Positions 1 to 12,174 of a stretch of 64,000 nucleotides of DNA are shown here, piece by piece (position 1 is the stretch's first letter; the number at the start of each line of letters is the position of its first letter). Below the pieces are notes generated by a model. It ran no database searches, was not told the origin of the DNA, and was given only the letters and a program-made list of their open reading frames with translations. The DNA lies in the NCBI GenBank assembly GCA_020536535.1, contig JAHLWZ010000505.1:133451-197450 (forward strand), written 5' to 3'. The position numbers were made by a program, and so were the translations under genes. The stretch comes from Pelomyxa schiedti. Lineage: Eukaryota; Evosea; Pelobiontida; Pelomyxidae.

Positions 1-23
1 TGCCTGAGTTGCTGACTTTGTTC

Positions 24-1936
24 TCATGCATACCTGTGACCGTCTGCCTGCTGCTGCCAGCTCGAAACACTTTGGGTTGGTCTGAAGTGGGTTTGGGTTA
101 GTACCTGCGGAAGAGTGAAGAGGTGACACACTCCACTGAAAACAGCTACCAGAATCCATTCACCTTTCCCTGGGTCAATATCCTCTACTCTGGTTGGCTC
201 GTTCACTGACTGCATGTAGTGAATAGTCCACCCAGTTGCAAGAATCCACTCCGGAGGGTTTTGTTGAACTCCTTCTGGGCACCACAATGTGAACCTCGCA
301 CCAGTCAGGTTGGCACCAGTTATAAAAATAGAACCAAGATATGCTTCAGTGAGGTTGGCCAGAGTCAGATTGGCTCCAGTGACTTTGGTTGTATCACAGC
401 CCTGCTGGAATGTACTGAGGGTAGCACCAGAAAGATTAGCTTTTATCATGGTGGCACCCTCAAAGTTGCAAGCCGAACATTTACCAGATATATTGGCACC
501 ACTTAGATTCGACATTGAGAAGTTGGTAGGTCTGCCGCTACACCAGATTGTTGCATTTGTTAGATTGAGATTCGCGAAATTGCCGTCGCAAAAGAGCTTA
601 GCATCGGTGAGGTTGGCACCAGTGAACGTGGCATTGGCACCAGAGTCGCTTCTTATGTTGGCCCCTATGAGACTGGATTTTGTGAAATTGGTATTTGTTA
701 AGTTGGCAGACTCCAGTACGGCACTCATAAGGTCAGCACCTGTGAGATTAGCATCAGTGAGGTTGGCAGAGCTGAGCGTGGCACCAGAGAGCTTTGCACT
801 TGTGAAGTCGACCTTGGTAAGATCACAACCAGACAAGTTGGCCTTGGTCAGGTCGGAATTACATAACACGGCACCCTTGAGGTTTGATCCAGAAAGATTA
901 GAGCCGGTGAAGAGGCAGTTCGTAAGATTGCTATCAGAGAAATCTGCCCCACAGAGCTGCAACCCAGAGAAATTAAATCCAGAAAGGGTTCTACGTTGCA
1001 ACACCACTTTTCCAGGCACAAGCATAAGCACCAAGTCTAAGAGATTTTCATTTTTTTTTTGTCAACACTGTGAAAGCTTTTTCCAACTCTGAATGTTGAC
1101 CAATAAGTTGCTGATGGGCACGTTCCACTTCACTCAGTTGAGTCAATAAACTTTGAATCTTGGCATCTGCGGCTTTTGTGATTGCATTCAGTGCAGGAGC
1201 TACCATTGCTATAACACATGATTCCACATGTGCGTTGAGCTTGTTTCTTGGCCCTGACCAATTGCAGTGTGGTTGGGAAGTACACGGAACATAAGTGAGC
1301 GCACATTCATTTTTCTCATGCTGTGCCATGTTGGCTGGAGCAACCTTATTTCCGCATTTTGGACAATCTATTTCAAGTCATCAATATTTTCAACAGTAAG
1401 ACTGAAAATAAACACACCTACAGGGCACACAAGAAGATGGGAGGAGAGTGACACTCTTTGGCATCCCTTTCCACATATGGGGCATAGAACTGGGAGGGCA
1501 TCAAGTTTGGAAAGCATTGCTTTGGCAGTTGCTGGCCTGACATTTTGGGACGTTATTGTTTCTCCACATGATGTACACGTTCCCTTGAGGGATCAGTTCA
1601 ACTATCACGTTTACTTCTAAATCTTAATCATGTACACACTATAGTCTAATAATTCACAGGTTCTCCTTTTTCTTATTGAAGTACCACAGGCTGGCAATCA
1701 GTGCAAATCCAAGAACCACAATCGTGAATGACAGGCTTGAAAGCGGGTTTATTGCACACAGCACACACGGTACGCTGGTCCCAATCCGACTCACTTGTGT
1801 ACAAAAACCCACTGGTGCTATTATGGGACGCAGTTGTAGTAGTTGTAGTAGTAGCCGTATATGTCTCGGTGCATCCCACAATAGTGCCTGTGGTACCCGG
1901 AGGGCACGCAGTTTGTGCTGCAGCAGAGTCACCCAT
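24..1936 (-). CDS. RING / TRAF-type zinc finger / pentapeptide-repeat protein
   Basis: This multi-exon gene on - probably encodes a TRAF-like RING E3 ligase or adaptor. From the ATG at 1936 the order is a Thr-rich leader, a RING start (CAVCNKP...HDCGSWICTDC), a further Cys pair (CTSCGE), then C-x2-C/H zinc fingers of TRAF type (CPICGKGC, CPKCGNKV, HEKNEC, HVESC). A short coiled coil follows, then about 20 pentapeptide repeats of the A(N/D)LTG kind. The last two blocks are in different frames. An intron of about 64 nt, ending at the AG near 1037, joins them in frame (RAHQQLI to DLVLMLV). Other introns lie near 1384-1420 and 1583-1691. Pentapeptide repeats form a right-handed quadrilateral beta-helix, here taking the place of the usual MATH domain. 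The end at 24 is uncertain because AG|GTATG there could be a splice donor leading off the window. Confidence 0.7.
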
Positions 1937-1983
1937 CGAAAAAAAATTCGACTTTCGAAGAAACCTTTTTCTTTGTTGTTGAA

Positions 1984-3590
1984 ATGTCGGCTACGGAGCC
2001 AACTTGCCCCCCGCCACCAGCACCTCCTCCCCCAGCGTTGAAAGCACCACCAAAAGCTGCTGAGCCGGACAAAACTGTATGAAAGATGCACAATGATTTA
2101 ATGTCATTTCACTGCTGTGGCGTTTTTTTTTTTCATTCAGACGTTTTTCCTCACTGCACTTTTGAAAGGTTGTCTCTGGTGTGCTTTGTTTGCCATGGAA
2201 GAGCATGCACGGCACGAGGGGAGACAAGTCGTGGCCTGGGCCAAAGTGTGTGGCTTATGATTCACGGACCAACAGGCCTGATCAATCTTCGGGAATCCCG
2301 TCCCATGAGTTCGTGGACGACGATGCTGTTTTGGCTCAAAAGGCACGTAAATTGTATTTCAAAGGCTTGGCGTTTCCCTATTATGCTTTTTTTTCGTCTA
2401 TTTTTTCTTCTTGTTTTTTTTTCTTAAAGTCACTATTATTCAAGGTTGCTATTGTTGTTGATCTTCTGAGACAGAGCAAATATTGTGTTGCATACACTGG
2501 AGCTGGTATTAGCAAGTCCTGTGGAATTCCTGATTATGCTTCAAAGGCAAAGAATTCTGTTGCCTCTGTTGTGACAGAGGCTACCGAGCCCGCTGAAAGT
2601 GCAGGTATCTAATATTTTGTTTCGTTGTGGATATGACATGCCACGAAGCTGCTGTTCAAGCTACCACTGTTACGGACCTTCGCTCAGCTAGGCCATCGTA
2701 TTCCCATTGCACGTTGGTTGCATTGGAAAGGGCGGGACTACTTAAATTCTATGTACAACAGGTTACTATTCGTGTTTCACTTCATTGAATCTCACTTGAA
2801 TCAGAACCATGACGGACTTCCACAGAAAGCAGGCTTCCCACAAGATAAAATGAATGAAATACATGGGGCATGGTTTGACCCTAGTAATCCTGTAGGTAAT
2901 ATTATTTGCTATTGATAATATTTGTAAACCTGGAATTAGTTCCAATGACAGGCTGTGTTCGAGAAGATTGCACTATGAGTCTGAAGAAAACCTCGGCAGT
3001 ATGCGACCTCTGTTTATGCATTGGCACAAGCCTTGCAGGAATGACTGCTGATAACCAAGCATCTATACCAGCAGAGAAATCTCTTTTGAAGAAGACAACA
3101 AGTTTGGGTACTGTGATAATCAATTTGCAAAGAACATGGCTCGATTCCAAGTCATGTGTGCGTGTTTGGTCCCGTTCAGACGATTTTATGCGCCTCCTTG
3201 CCACACAATTAGGCCTTGTTGTTAATTATCCAGTTCCTCTCCCTGCTGATCCTGAAACCTTGGAATCAGTATTTCAACTACCGTACAATTCAACAGGGGA
3301 GAAAATACCCAATGGAAGCAAGGTACACAAAAAACTCCTAATGATACTTCAAATTAACAAACGCAAAGGAACCGCCAATCACACTCGATTTGAGACCCGG
3401 TTCACAAGTGCGAATTTGCTACCCAGGATCCTCAAACTTTGGCAACACTGGGGAGGTTCTTGGTGTTGACCCGGAAGGCAACTGGAGGATCAAAATGGAC
3501 GGCCGAGTCCAAGCCACAGGATTCGGCCGCTGGTGGATTGAAATCCTCAGAAACCAACAATGGCCATACCTCCCTTTTGTAAATGCCTAG
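1984..3590 (+). CDS. sirtuin-type NAD-dependent deacylase, divergent, with C-terminal SH3-like segment
   Basis: Sirtuin signatures are spread over several exons: the NAD loop (AYTGAGISKSCGIPDYA, about 2490-2545), NHDGLPQKAG followed by EIHG carrying the catalytic His (about 2806-2870), and the CIGTSLAGM strand (about 3018-3045). Introns of about 43-44 nt at 2760-2802 and 2897-2940 restore the frame. Between EIHG and CIGTSL there are only about 35 residues with four Cys, much shorter than the zinc-ribbon module of SIRT6/7-type enzymes. The C-terminal exon (about 3400-3590) encodes a basic/aromatic segment (VRICYPGSSNFGNTGEVLGV) that looks like an SH3/KOW-type barrel. The start is uncertain: a Pro-rich ATG exon at 1984 is possible, and the frame is clear only from about 2280. 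Family assignment is firm, substrate unknown. Confidence 0.65.
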
Positions 3591-3745
3591 TACCAACCCA
3601 CATGCCCCAAATTGGTACATAGCTTTTTGCCTTCCCTGTAGCAGTACGACTTCAACAGAATTATTTTTTCATCTTATTTTTTGATGCACATTTCCGTATT
3701 TAGGGGTACCAAAGTCACACGAAAAAAATCCCACAAACCAATTCC

Positions 3746-5976
3746 ATGTGGGGAGTAGTACTGTTGGTCTCTGTGTTGGTTACTCCCTTGTTGCTGTTTA
3801 CGTTGCTGCCACCTACACAGCACCAACAGGTACCAAAAAAGGGCACCACAACACTGAGAAGAAACCAAATGAGTGTTGGAAATGATACTATTTCACCAGA
3901 AACAATGGCTCATGTAGTTGTTGGCGATGATGGTGGAAAGAACTACGAGGACGGTGAGGCGCCTAGGGTGAAATACAACCTCTGTTCAACTTTTTGGACT
4001 GAGAGCACAGGCCTCCCTCTCAGGATTCTCACGGGTATGGCTATCACTGGGCTCTTTCGTTGGCATGTCAATTTCTTAGAAACTTTTTGGGTTGTACTAT
4101 GGCTTTGTTCACTCGGTGCTATCTTGTTCGTAGAGTATTCTTTCTTATAAATGGCGGGTCTGTATTAAGCCGTCCGGAGAGACTTCTTTTTCCATGTATG
4201 TGGCATCCGGTTCTTCGGGTAAAAGCCACTCAGGAAAGGCCAGCAACAATAGTTACAAAAGAAGTCATCCTGAAAACATTTAACCTTCAAAAGAGTGATA
4301 TCATTTCCGAACCTGACACTGGAGCCGATAGTGGATTCCGGAGAGATGGTGTTATGTCCTATTACCACTCTTACTTAAAAGGAGGATCACCTGTAAGAGT
4401 CTTGGAGGCTGTAATACATTCAAATACAGTCCACACTCTCAGGGCTGTGATAGAGGTCGATGAGGAGGCATTACAGAACAAGAAATTTAAAAAGTGAACT
4501 AAAACGTACTGTAAAGGGAGTACTGAATCAAGCTCGAGAGAGTGAAGCAAGAAGTAAGATTAATGGATTTTGATTGCGCTGCCGTTTCAAAATTACGGGC
4601 TCTTGGAGCAATCATAGTTGGAATGGTATACACAATCTATTTTCTTTCATAATCGGAAATGCAGACCAACATGATAGAGCTTGGTTTCCACGGTTCGGGG
4701 CACAATTCCAATCCCAGATATGCTCATGGAAGGTACGGAAGCTTCTTACACTATTCGCAGGCGATTTCACACTTCTCAAGGAACCCTTATTCCCTAAAGC
4801 GGGATACGGGAGGCTCCTCTTCAGGGAGTGCGATAGCCGTCTCAGCTGGTATCTGCCCCGTGGCTCTTGGATTCGATGGAGGTGGGAGTGTGAGAATTCC
4901 GGCAGCATCCTGTGGCGTTGTAGGGTTGAAACCCACGACTGGAAGGATCAGTTCCTGGGGAGATATGCTTTGCAGCGGTGGAACTCTTGGCGTAATAGGT
5001 CCGATTGCGGGAAACGCCAGGTATGAAGGTTCCGCTGCATCAAATTCACCCACTTGGGAGCAGAGACTGCGCCATTATTCTTGAAGCTCTGTCTGGGGAA
5101 GATATTCAGGACCCAATGACATTTCACGCACCACCATTTGGAATAAGCAATATGCGAAGGGAGAACTTAGCGGGGCTCACTATTGTAAAACCAACAAAGC
5201 TGTTGCATCCTAACTCGTATCTAGGGTGTATACTCCGAGTGGTTTAATGACTCAACGGCACCAGTAAAAACCTCTTGCCGGGAGTTTTTAAAGTACCTGG
5301 AAAACCAAGGAGCCAGACTGAAAGTAGCGCTTGAAAAAATTATTTTCAAATATTCACTGCCAATAATAGGAGATACAAATACCATACCTCAAAGAGGGCC
5401 AAGTGGCTCACATGATGATGTTAGGAGCCGAGATAGTTGCCTCCCGCGGGCCATCTCACGGATCACGAGAATGGAAGAATCTGAATCCATCCACCCGAAC
5501 AATGGAATCCCTTGTGAATGACCTGACAACAATGCAACTTATTAGTGCAGCGAAGATAAAGTACCTTGTATCACTAATATGGGAGGAAGTGTTCCGCAAA
5601 GTCGATATTATGGTCACTCCCGCCCTTGGTGATATTCCTGCAGTAGGCCTCACACATGCTTCTGAAGATGCACTTGATGTAACTAGGAATTCCATTGTTG
5701 CCAAGTACATGTATATCCCCAATTTCACTGGTCTCCCAGCTATAGTATTTCCCATTGACTACCACACAACAAATGGAGAACTCTTGCCAGTTGGGATTCA
5801 GGTATTGTGCTGCTACACATGTGGACACTAACATGGGAAACACCTAGATGATTGGACCAGTGTGGACAGAGGACCTCCTCATACGAACTGCAGAGCTATG
5901 TGCAAAGAGGCACACCAACAAGAAGCCTGTGGTATATTACAACATTCTCGCCAAGGTGGAGTCAAATACAGAGTGA
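3746..5976 (+). CDS. amidase-signature hydrolase, FAAH-like, membrane anchored
   Basis: Amidase-signature enzymes hydrolyse amides with a Ser-cisSer-Lys triad; the fatty-acid amide hydrolase branch has an N-terminal membrane helix. Here the first exon encodes a strongly hydrophobic segment ([15 protein letters not shown]), then a second one. The signature is clear at about 4795-4945: GGSSSGSA with the cis-Ser, then [20 protein letters not shown] with the nucleophile Ser. [12 protein letters not shown] precedes it after an intron at about 4627-4663. Downstream exons carry DCAIILEAL, the [16 protein letters not shown] region and a last exon ending [14 protein letters not shown] at the TGA 5974-5976. 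The first 400 nt show membrane features but little family similarity, so the exact start is less sure than the core. Confidence 0.75.
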
Positions 5977-6005
5977 GGGAATGAATCATGTTGTTCTTTA
6001 TTGGC

Positions 6006-6858
6006 TTACTCACTTGTTGGAGTTTTGCTTGTTGTGCTTGTAGTTGTTGTGTTTGAGATTGCTGATGTTGCAACTACGGGTGTGGCAGTGGTGACTGATT
6101 TTGTGTTGTTATCTCGGGGATGCTTGGGATTTGACTGTGTAGTAGTGGGTGGCGGGGCAGTGCTGGGCTTCCTTTTCCTGGGTTTGGGTGCGGAGTGATT
6201 TTCTTGTGAATAGAAAAGCTTGAAAAGTTGTACTGCTTTGTCAGCAGATATACCGCCAGTACATGGTAACTTGTAGTTTGGGTCCCTACAGAAAAAAGGT
6301 CAAAACATTTTGGAGTGGTGAACTTCAACCATTCGGTGTTTATAGGTAGCACAGTGCCTGCACCTCCAAAGCGTTCGTTTTTACAGCCATAGAAAACTTG
6401 CTTGAATCCTGAAACATTATAAGCTATACCCGCACAACACAGGGCATACTTAAGCTAACCAAAGCTGCAGAGCACATCACACATGGCTCACAGGTAACAT
6501 ACAAATCACAATGTCGAAATAAGGCCGTAGCATTCACGACTCCCAGTTTCTCAATGGCTGCATCAATAGCCTCGAATTCAGCGTGCCTCAGGGCCTGATC
6601 GAGAGTTGGTTTCAGAACATACAGTGTAGGGGGGAAAGGGCAACACTTTTCTTGGCTTTGGTTTTGTTGTATCCACATGAAACTACTTTATTTTCATCAG
6701 CCTTCACAATGACACACCCAACAGGTACTTCCCCCTCTTCCAAAGCACGAGCACCCTACGTTAAGTGTAAAAATGAGTACGGTCAATGGTAAACGAGGGG
6801 AAAAAAGGCTCCGTATGCCGACCAATTCGAGTGCGGTAGTCATGTGTGTTACGTCCAT
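6006..6858 (-). CDS. ADAT2: tRNA-specific adenosine-34 deaminase catalytic subunit ADAT2/TAD2
   Basis: The protein is a small cytidine-deaminase-fold enzyme that converts A34 to inosine in tRNA anticodons, normally as a heterodimer with ADAT3. An intron just after LEL (about 6734-6820) joins MDVTHMTTALEL to GARALEEGEVPVGCVIV. The catalytic zinc site is complete: HAEFEAID with the proton-shuttling Glu, and CEPCVMCSAAL. Later exons give YGCKNERFGGAGTVLPIN, DPNYKLPCTGGISADKAVQL, then a Lys/Pro- and Thr-rich tail ending at the TAA 6006-6008. The domain is of normal length; the low-complexity tail is an addition. The ATG at 6858 was chosen because it gives the family-typical TTALELGARALEEGEVPVG start. 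Confidence 0.85.
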
Positions 6859-7145
6859 TTCTGTTACGACTGTAAGTAAGAAAGAACAAGTAATAAGCAA
6901 ACAAGCACGACGGAAACAGTACCAACAACGACACCAACGCAAGCGACAAGATCTGAGATCTGGTCAATTGAATTGCCACGTGTACCTCAAAATAGACAAG
7001 AAGCCAGGGGAGCAACACAAGCCGAAAAACAAAGAGGAAAAAAAAATAAGGGGTAGATCAAACACAGGAAAAAAATACAGGAAAAACAAAAAGTATCAAA
7101 AACTTTTATTTATCCAACAAACACACGTACCACGCGACACCGGCA

Positions 7146-10100
7146 ATGAAGTGCAAGGAGATCGACAGGCGCGCAACTACGGCTTGGTGGTGTCCCGCTC
7201 AATCTACGACCGTATCTCCTTTGTTGATTGCTGCCGGTACCGTCGCCGGCACCATTGAGGCAGACTTTGATGTTAGCTCTTCACTGGAGATCTTTGGTAC
7301 TTTTCCACCTGGAAATCTGTGGCACCTTTACTTTTTCCTTATCCCCGCTTTGTGTAGATATAAGCAACCCTACTGTTGCTTCTGTCGGCAAAGTTGAGGC
7401 CAATGGAAGATTCAACAAATTGGTTGGGAGTTTTTTTTTGTGGTCTGGCTTTTTTAAGATGTTTTTTTAAAGGTATGGGGAAGAGCAGGGGGCCTTCCAT
7501 ATGGGTTGTTGGCAGGTGCCATGGACAGTGGTTTAATTGCACTGTACAACCCTGATTCTATTCTGAAGAGTGGGTAGGTAACTTTTTTCTTTTTCCTTCC
7601 TAAAATCAGCCAAGGTCCAATGATTCGGAAGCTCCCGACCCTCTACTTTCTTCCATCAACCGACACCAAGCACCAATCACCGCACTAGATTTTAATTCTG
7701 TTCAGACTAATCTTCTTGCCTCTGCAAGCTCTGATGCCGATGTACATGGACAGTACAAAACACAAGCTAACCAAAAAAACACAGATATTCATATGGGATT
7801 TGGCTGATCCTTCCAAGCCAAACATGTATACACCTGGAAAGAAAACAAATGCACAAGAAGTAACGTGTGTGGCCTGGAATAAAAAAGTGCAACATGTAAG
7901 GGTTCCTTTTGAAGTGAAATACAGGCTCAGTAATGACACAAAAGATTTTAGCCTCCTCCACCTATAATGGACAGGCATCAATATGGGATTTGAGGAGCAA
8001 GAAACTGTTAATGTCTTTCAATGATCATGCAAAAGAAGGGAAATGGAAATCAATGGCGTGGCACCCCTTTGATGTGGGCAGTGAATTTATTGTAAATCCC
8101 TAGTAATCAAACTATAGGCAACAACACTGATAACTGCCTCTGAGAATGACAAGGTCCCAGTTGTCCAGCTATGGGATTTGCGCAATTTCCATGCCCCACT
8201 CAAGGTAAAGGCACCTCTTTTGAAACTGCAATAATATCAAAAAAAAAAAAAAAAAGTACTTCGAAGGCCATACAAGTGGTGTCTGGAGTGTTTCATGGAG
8301 TTCCTTTGACCCTAACCTCATTGCAACTGCTGGTCGTGATAAGACCGTTTGTTGGAATGTAGAAACTGCTGAACAACTTTGTGAGGTTTTGGATTCCTGT
8401 ATTAAGTACTGTTATTCAAGATATCCGTAGCTTGAACAGTCTGTTCCGGGAGTTTGGGACTGCAAAGTAGATTGGTCTCCAACTCAACCCGGGCTTCTTT
8501 CCACCTGCAGTCTTTCAGGAAAGGCGTGTTACATAGTCTGTCTTCCATCTTTCTGATTACCAAAGGTGGCAATTCACACAGTGTTCGACCCCAGTCCCTC
8601 AGTTCTTCCTACCCCCATTGCCTTTGGTGGTGCAGCTGTAGCCCCTCGTTCACTATCCGCTCCTCCAAAGTGGATGTGTGCACCTTGTTGTGCTGCCTTT
8701 GGCTTTGGAGGTTTGTTAGCCACATATATAAAACCCCTGGAGAAAGGTGCTCCCCACAACATTACGGTGAGTCTGGTATCCCAATTTTACCTCTTCTCAT
8801 CCACTTTTCAGATTCAACGCCTGGAGAGTGATGCCGAATTCGTGAAACGGGCAGTTGCTCTAGAAGATGCTTTAGCTTCTGCATCATTAACTGCTTTTTG
8901 TGAAGAAAAGGTAAATTCCTTTCCCCACTTCCAAGGGAGTTGATCATTTCTAGGTGAAAGCAAGCACAGATGAAATCGAACAGCACACTTGGGAATTTTT
9001 GCAGCTGGCACTAGAAAAGGAAAGCCGGCGTGAAACTTTCCTTCAACACTTAGGATTTAAGAGAGAAAATCTCAAAGAGGAAATACGAAAGGTTAGTGTG
9101 GTCATTCACACATAACTCTTATGCCACAAAGATTATTGCCTCAATGAAGGAAAAGACCACTCCTCCGTCTGTGACACCCAGTGACGAAAAAAAACCTGTG
9201 GAAAAACCGCAGGAAGAGGTGCCAGCTACACCCGCCAGTACTGAAACCACCGAACCCCAAGATGTTTCCTCCACTGATTGTGCAAATCTCTTTGGCAATA
9301 CGGCCCCTGAGGAAGGTGCTGTTTTTGATTCAATCGCTGCCACAGCCCCTCCACAGACCAGGTCTCCACCTCCTTCATCCGACAGTGCAACAGTGACGTC
9401 GTCTGCAAGCACCACTTCGATAACCGAGCCTTCTCCTGTGCATTTGCCTATAAGTATGCCTCCTTATTTGTGTCTGTTGTACTCACTTTTCATTCCACCC
9501 TCCCTAGATGCTGAGAGTGTAATTGCACAAGCCATTCTTCTAGGAGACTTTGAAACCGCTGTAACCTATTGTATGGAGACTGGGCAACCGGTAAAAATAG
9601 ATTCCATCTCCACCTTACTTTTTTTTTAAATAATCCCTGTAGGCTGATGCATTGATCTTGGCTTCAAAGTTCAGCAACGAGCTTTTTATTCGCACCAGAG
9701 ACGAATATGTCAGGAGGAATTGGGTTAACACACCTTCCCAACGCATGCTCAAATGCCTGGTCAATACGGACCTTTTTGAAATTGTTCACAGCTTTGACCT
9801 GTCACAGTGGAAGAGTGCCCTCGCACTGTTGTGCACTTATGCCAAACCTGATCAATTTGCAGTTTTGTGCTGTAAGGCCATCTGCTTGAGTCTAGTTTCC
9901 TTTAATCCCTGTTTAGCCCTTCTTGGTGATCGCCTGAAGCAGGAACAAAAGGACAGTGGCTCCTCTGTCTTGTGCTATATTCTTGCAGGAAATTTTGAGA
10001 AAGCCGTTCTTGTTTGGGTCGAACAGGAAAAGCAAAAAACGTATTTTCTCTTGTCCCTAACATCGTTAAAACCGTTGCAGGCTAGATTCCCTTCAAAGTT

Positions 10101-11480
10101 TTATGGAGAAGACAGTTATTTTCCGAAAGCTGACTGGTGTAGAAGATTCGAATGTCAGTGAAGCTCTAGCAACGAAATTTGCGTATGTGTTAGGACTATT
10201 CCCGTAGAAGACAAACATGCACTTTCAGGGAATACGCATCCGTTCTTGCGGCTCAAGGAAAATCTTCCATTGCCTTACGTTATCTCAGTTACCTCCGGGG
10301 CTCAGCGACAGTATCACCTTACATTTTTCGGAATTCTTTTAATTATTATATGTTACAGAGGCACCCGCTTGCCCAAACTCTTATAGAGAGGTTAGACGCT
10401 CACCAAGAGCCCCAGAAGACTTCCAAGTCCGAAACTCCCGGTCGATCCCAAAAGATTGAAGGTTTTTCACAAAACCCTTTTCCATAATTTAATTTACTGC
10501 AGCAACTCACAAACATAAAGCGCACACTACGGCACACCCACAACAAGTCCCCCCTCAAAAACCCAAAACTTTCTCTACACCCCCTCTGACACCCCCTTTC
10601 ACTGCACCCAACAAAACATTCACTACCCCTGTTCAGTCCACTCCTTTACCCCCAGTAACACAATCACCCCAATCACAATTTGGAGTTTCTCACCCACCAG
10701 TCTTTCCACCAGTAAATGCCACGATCCCCCCAGTTATCACGCCGCCTCCCGTTTTCAATACCCTCAGTGGGTCAAAACCAATACAAACACTCACCCCAGT
10801 ACTTCAACCTAAACCAGTTTTAACACAGTCCACAACCCAGACCTTGACCAGTCCTCTAACTGTTAGACCTCCGCCCCCTGCCGCTCCTCAACCACCACCC
10901 ACTCCCCCCGTCGTTCTTCACTCCCAAGTCTCTAACATGCCCTCTCCGCAAGGTCTCTCCTCTCAAACTACACAAGCACGCCCTTACCCTATCACCACAT
11001 CCCCCTCTACCACTATCCTCCCCCCCCCCAGCAACACCCACCACACCAGTAAACCCAGCGGAACTGCAGGCTATCAACGACGCTTTGTCTGAACGTTTAC
11101 TAACTGAAGTTCAACAGCGGTTTGCGGTAAGCTTTCCTTGGTCTGCCTCTCCTACCAAATCTAACCTTTAGTCAGCAGGGTAGCGCTGATCTTACAACAG
11201 CAACAGATGGCGTTAGCAGACTGCAGAAAGAGCTCCCGTCTAAGCTAAATTCCATGTCAGCAGGCTGTGTTACCCTTCTCGCCCGTTTCTTCTCTGGTGA
11301 GCCCACCCCACTCTTTTAGTTCCCATCTAACAAGACGTTACAGCTATATTGGATGAGAGAGACATGAAACGCGCCGAAGAAACTCTCAGTGCAATCAACT
11401 TTTCCCACATGAAGGAGTTTGGGTCTGGCTCAATGATTGGGGCCAGGAAAATTGTGCTTTGTTTGAAGAAAGCCACTTAA
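7146..11480 (+). CDS. SEC31: COPII outer-coat protein Sec31
   Basis: Sec31 pairs with Sec13 to form the outer cage of COPII vesicles leaving the ER. The start MKCKEIDRRATTAW...CPAQSTT and SLEIFGTFPP match the Sec31 N-terminus. Exons to about 8480 encode WD40 blades, for example IFIWDLADPSKPN, VTCVAWN and the SGVWSVSWSSFDPN type at about 8280. From about 8820 comes the alpha-solenoid (ACE1) region, including SVIAQAILLGDFETAVTYC and ADALILASKF. About 10500-11090 is a Pro-rich, Gln/Thr-rich stretch, the part that contacts Sec23 in known Sec31. The final exons give a helical domain (DLTTATDGVSRLQKEL..., ERDMKRAEETLSAINF) and stop at 11478-11480. Many introns of 45-90 nt interrupt it. Confidence 0.85.
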
Positions 11481-12174
11481 AAAACAACCTAGTACCCTTT
11501 TACAACGCCTAGCTCACCTTTCTTGTCGGTGGCCTGAACATTCTTGGTTTTTTTTATCAAAAAGCAGGAGCATGTGTAACTTTATTTTTATGATGTTATT
11601 CCTTGTTGGCAAGCAAAAAGTTACAGGTGGGGGTGGGACAGAGCTAAGGTGTAATCCCAATCGGGGACATTTCATTTCGAGTGATGCGTCCCACGGGGAG
11701 CGTACAACCGGCCGCGTGGTGTATTAGCCACTATACCACCCGACCCAGCGATCGGTCGGGCTGGGAATCGAACCCAGGTCTCCACCTAGTAGTTAAGGCC
11801 GGCCGCACATTGACCGAAATCTCTCGTATTGGAGCTCCACCTAGTTGCCGACTTGATTTTGGAAGGAAATGCCCTAAAGAGATTTGCCCGTAACTGAATT
11901 AGGGGACTCCCCCTTTTCGTTCACCCAGGCTGTTCCGCTGAACTTCGGCTGTTCCAGTGACCCCATATAAAAGGAAAAAAATGGCTTTTTGTCAAGCACC
12001 AAACTTTGAGTCGCATGTCGTTGTACGTGGGGTTGGCAACAAGGGCCACCCACGGCATGTTACTTTCTGCAAGTTCAAAAGAAAAGGGTTTCCGGAAAGG
12101 CCGTTGTTCGGGTCGGTTTTTTTCCTTGTTTTTCGTTTTTTTTTTCGTTTGAATCAACGAACCGTCGTGCGGTG
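11481..12174. other. intergenic region containing a permuted tRNA-like locus
   Basis: No protein gene is supported in this stretch of about 690 bases. Its one structured element is the tRNA-like segment at 11708-11806, described separately. An 11-base motif (ACTAGGTGGAG on -) occurs twice, near 11782 and 11842, suggesting a local duplication next to the tRNA-like segment. The rest contains T-rich runs around 11550-11590 and 12115-12160. Confidence 0.5.
11708..11806 (-). tRNA. candidate circularly permuted (or rearranged) tRNA gene
   Basis: Read on -, the 3' half of a tRNA comes before the 5' half. The 3' half has GTGG, AGAC (variable loop), T-arm CTGGG-TTCGATT-CCCAG (11761-11777) and acceptor CCCGACC (11754-11760). 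After 8 nt comes acceptor GGTCGGG (11739-11745), T8 G9, D-arm GTAT-AGTGGCTA-ATAC (11721-11736) and CCAC (11716-11719). The 7-bp acceptor, 4-bp D and 5-bp T stems pair perfectly, and A14, G18G19, A21 and the B-box are canonical. The base after the 3' acceptor is G. CCGGCCGC is present at both ends (11708-11715 and 11799-11806). I cannot assemble a canonical 7-nt anticodon loop, so the isotype is unknown and the locus may be a decayed or SINE-like derivative. Confidence 0.35.

Noticed and set aside
1037-1060. Apparent ultra-short (about 33 nt) intron between zinc finger and pentapeptide frames
   Set aside because: It does not restore the frame. A normal 64-nt intron with donor further upstream does.
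289-1092. 267-codon frame on +
   Set aside because: It is the mirror of the pentapeptide repeats, whose regular codons leave several frames open. The - frame has the real repeat pattern.
11690-11760. Normal-order tRNA reading onward from the A-box on -
   Set aside because: Downstream of the D-arm there is no T-arm or matching acceptor; only the upstream segment supplies them.
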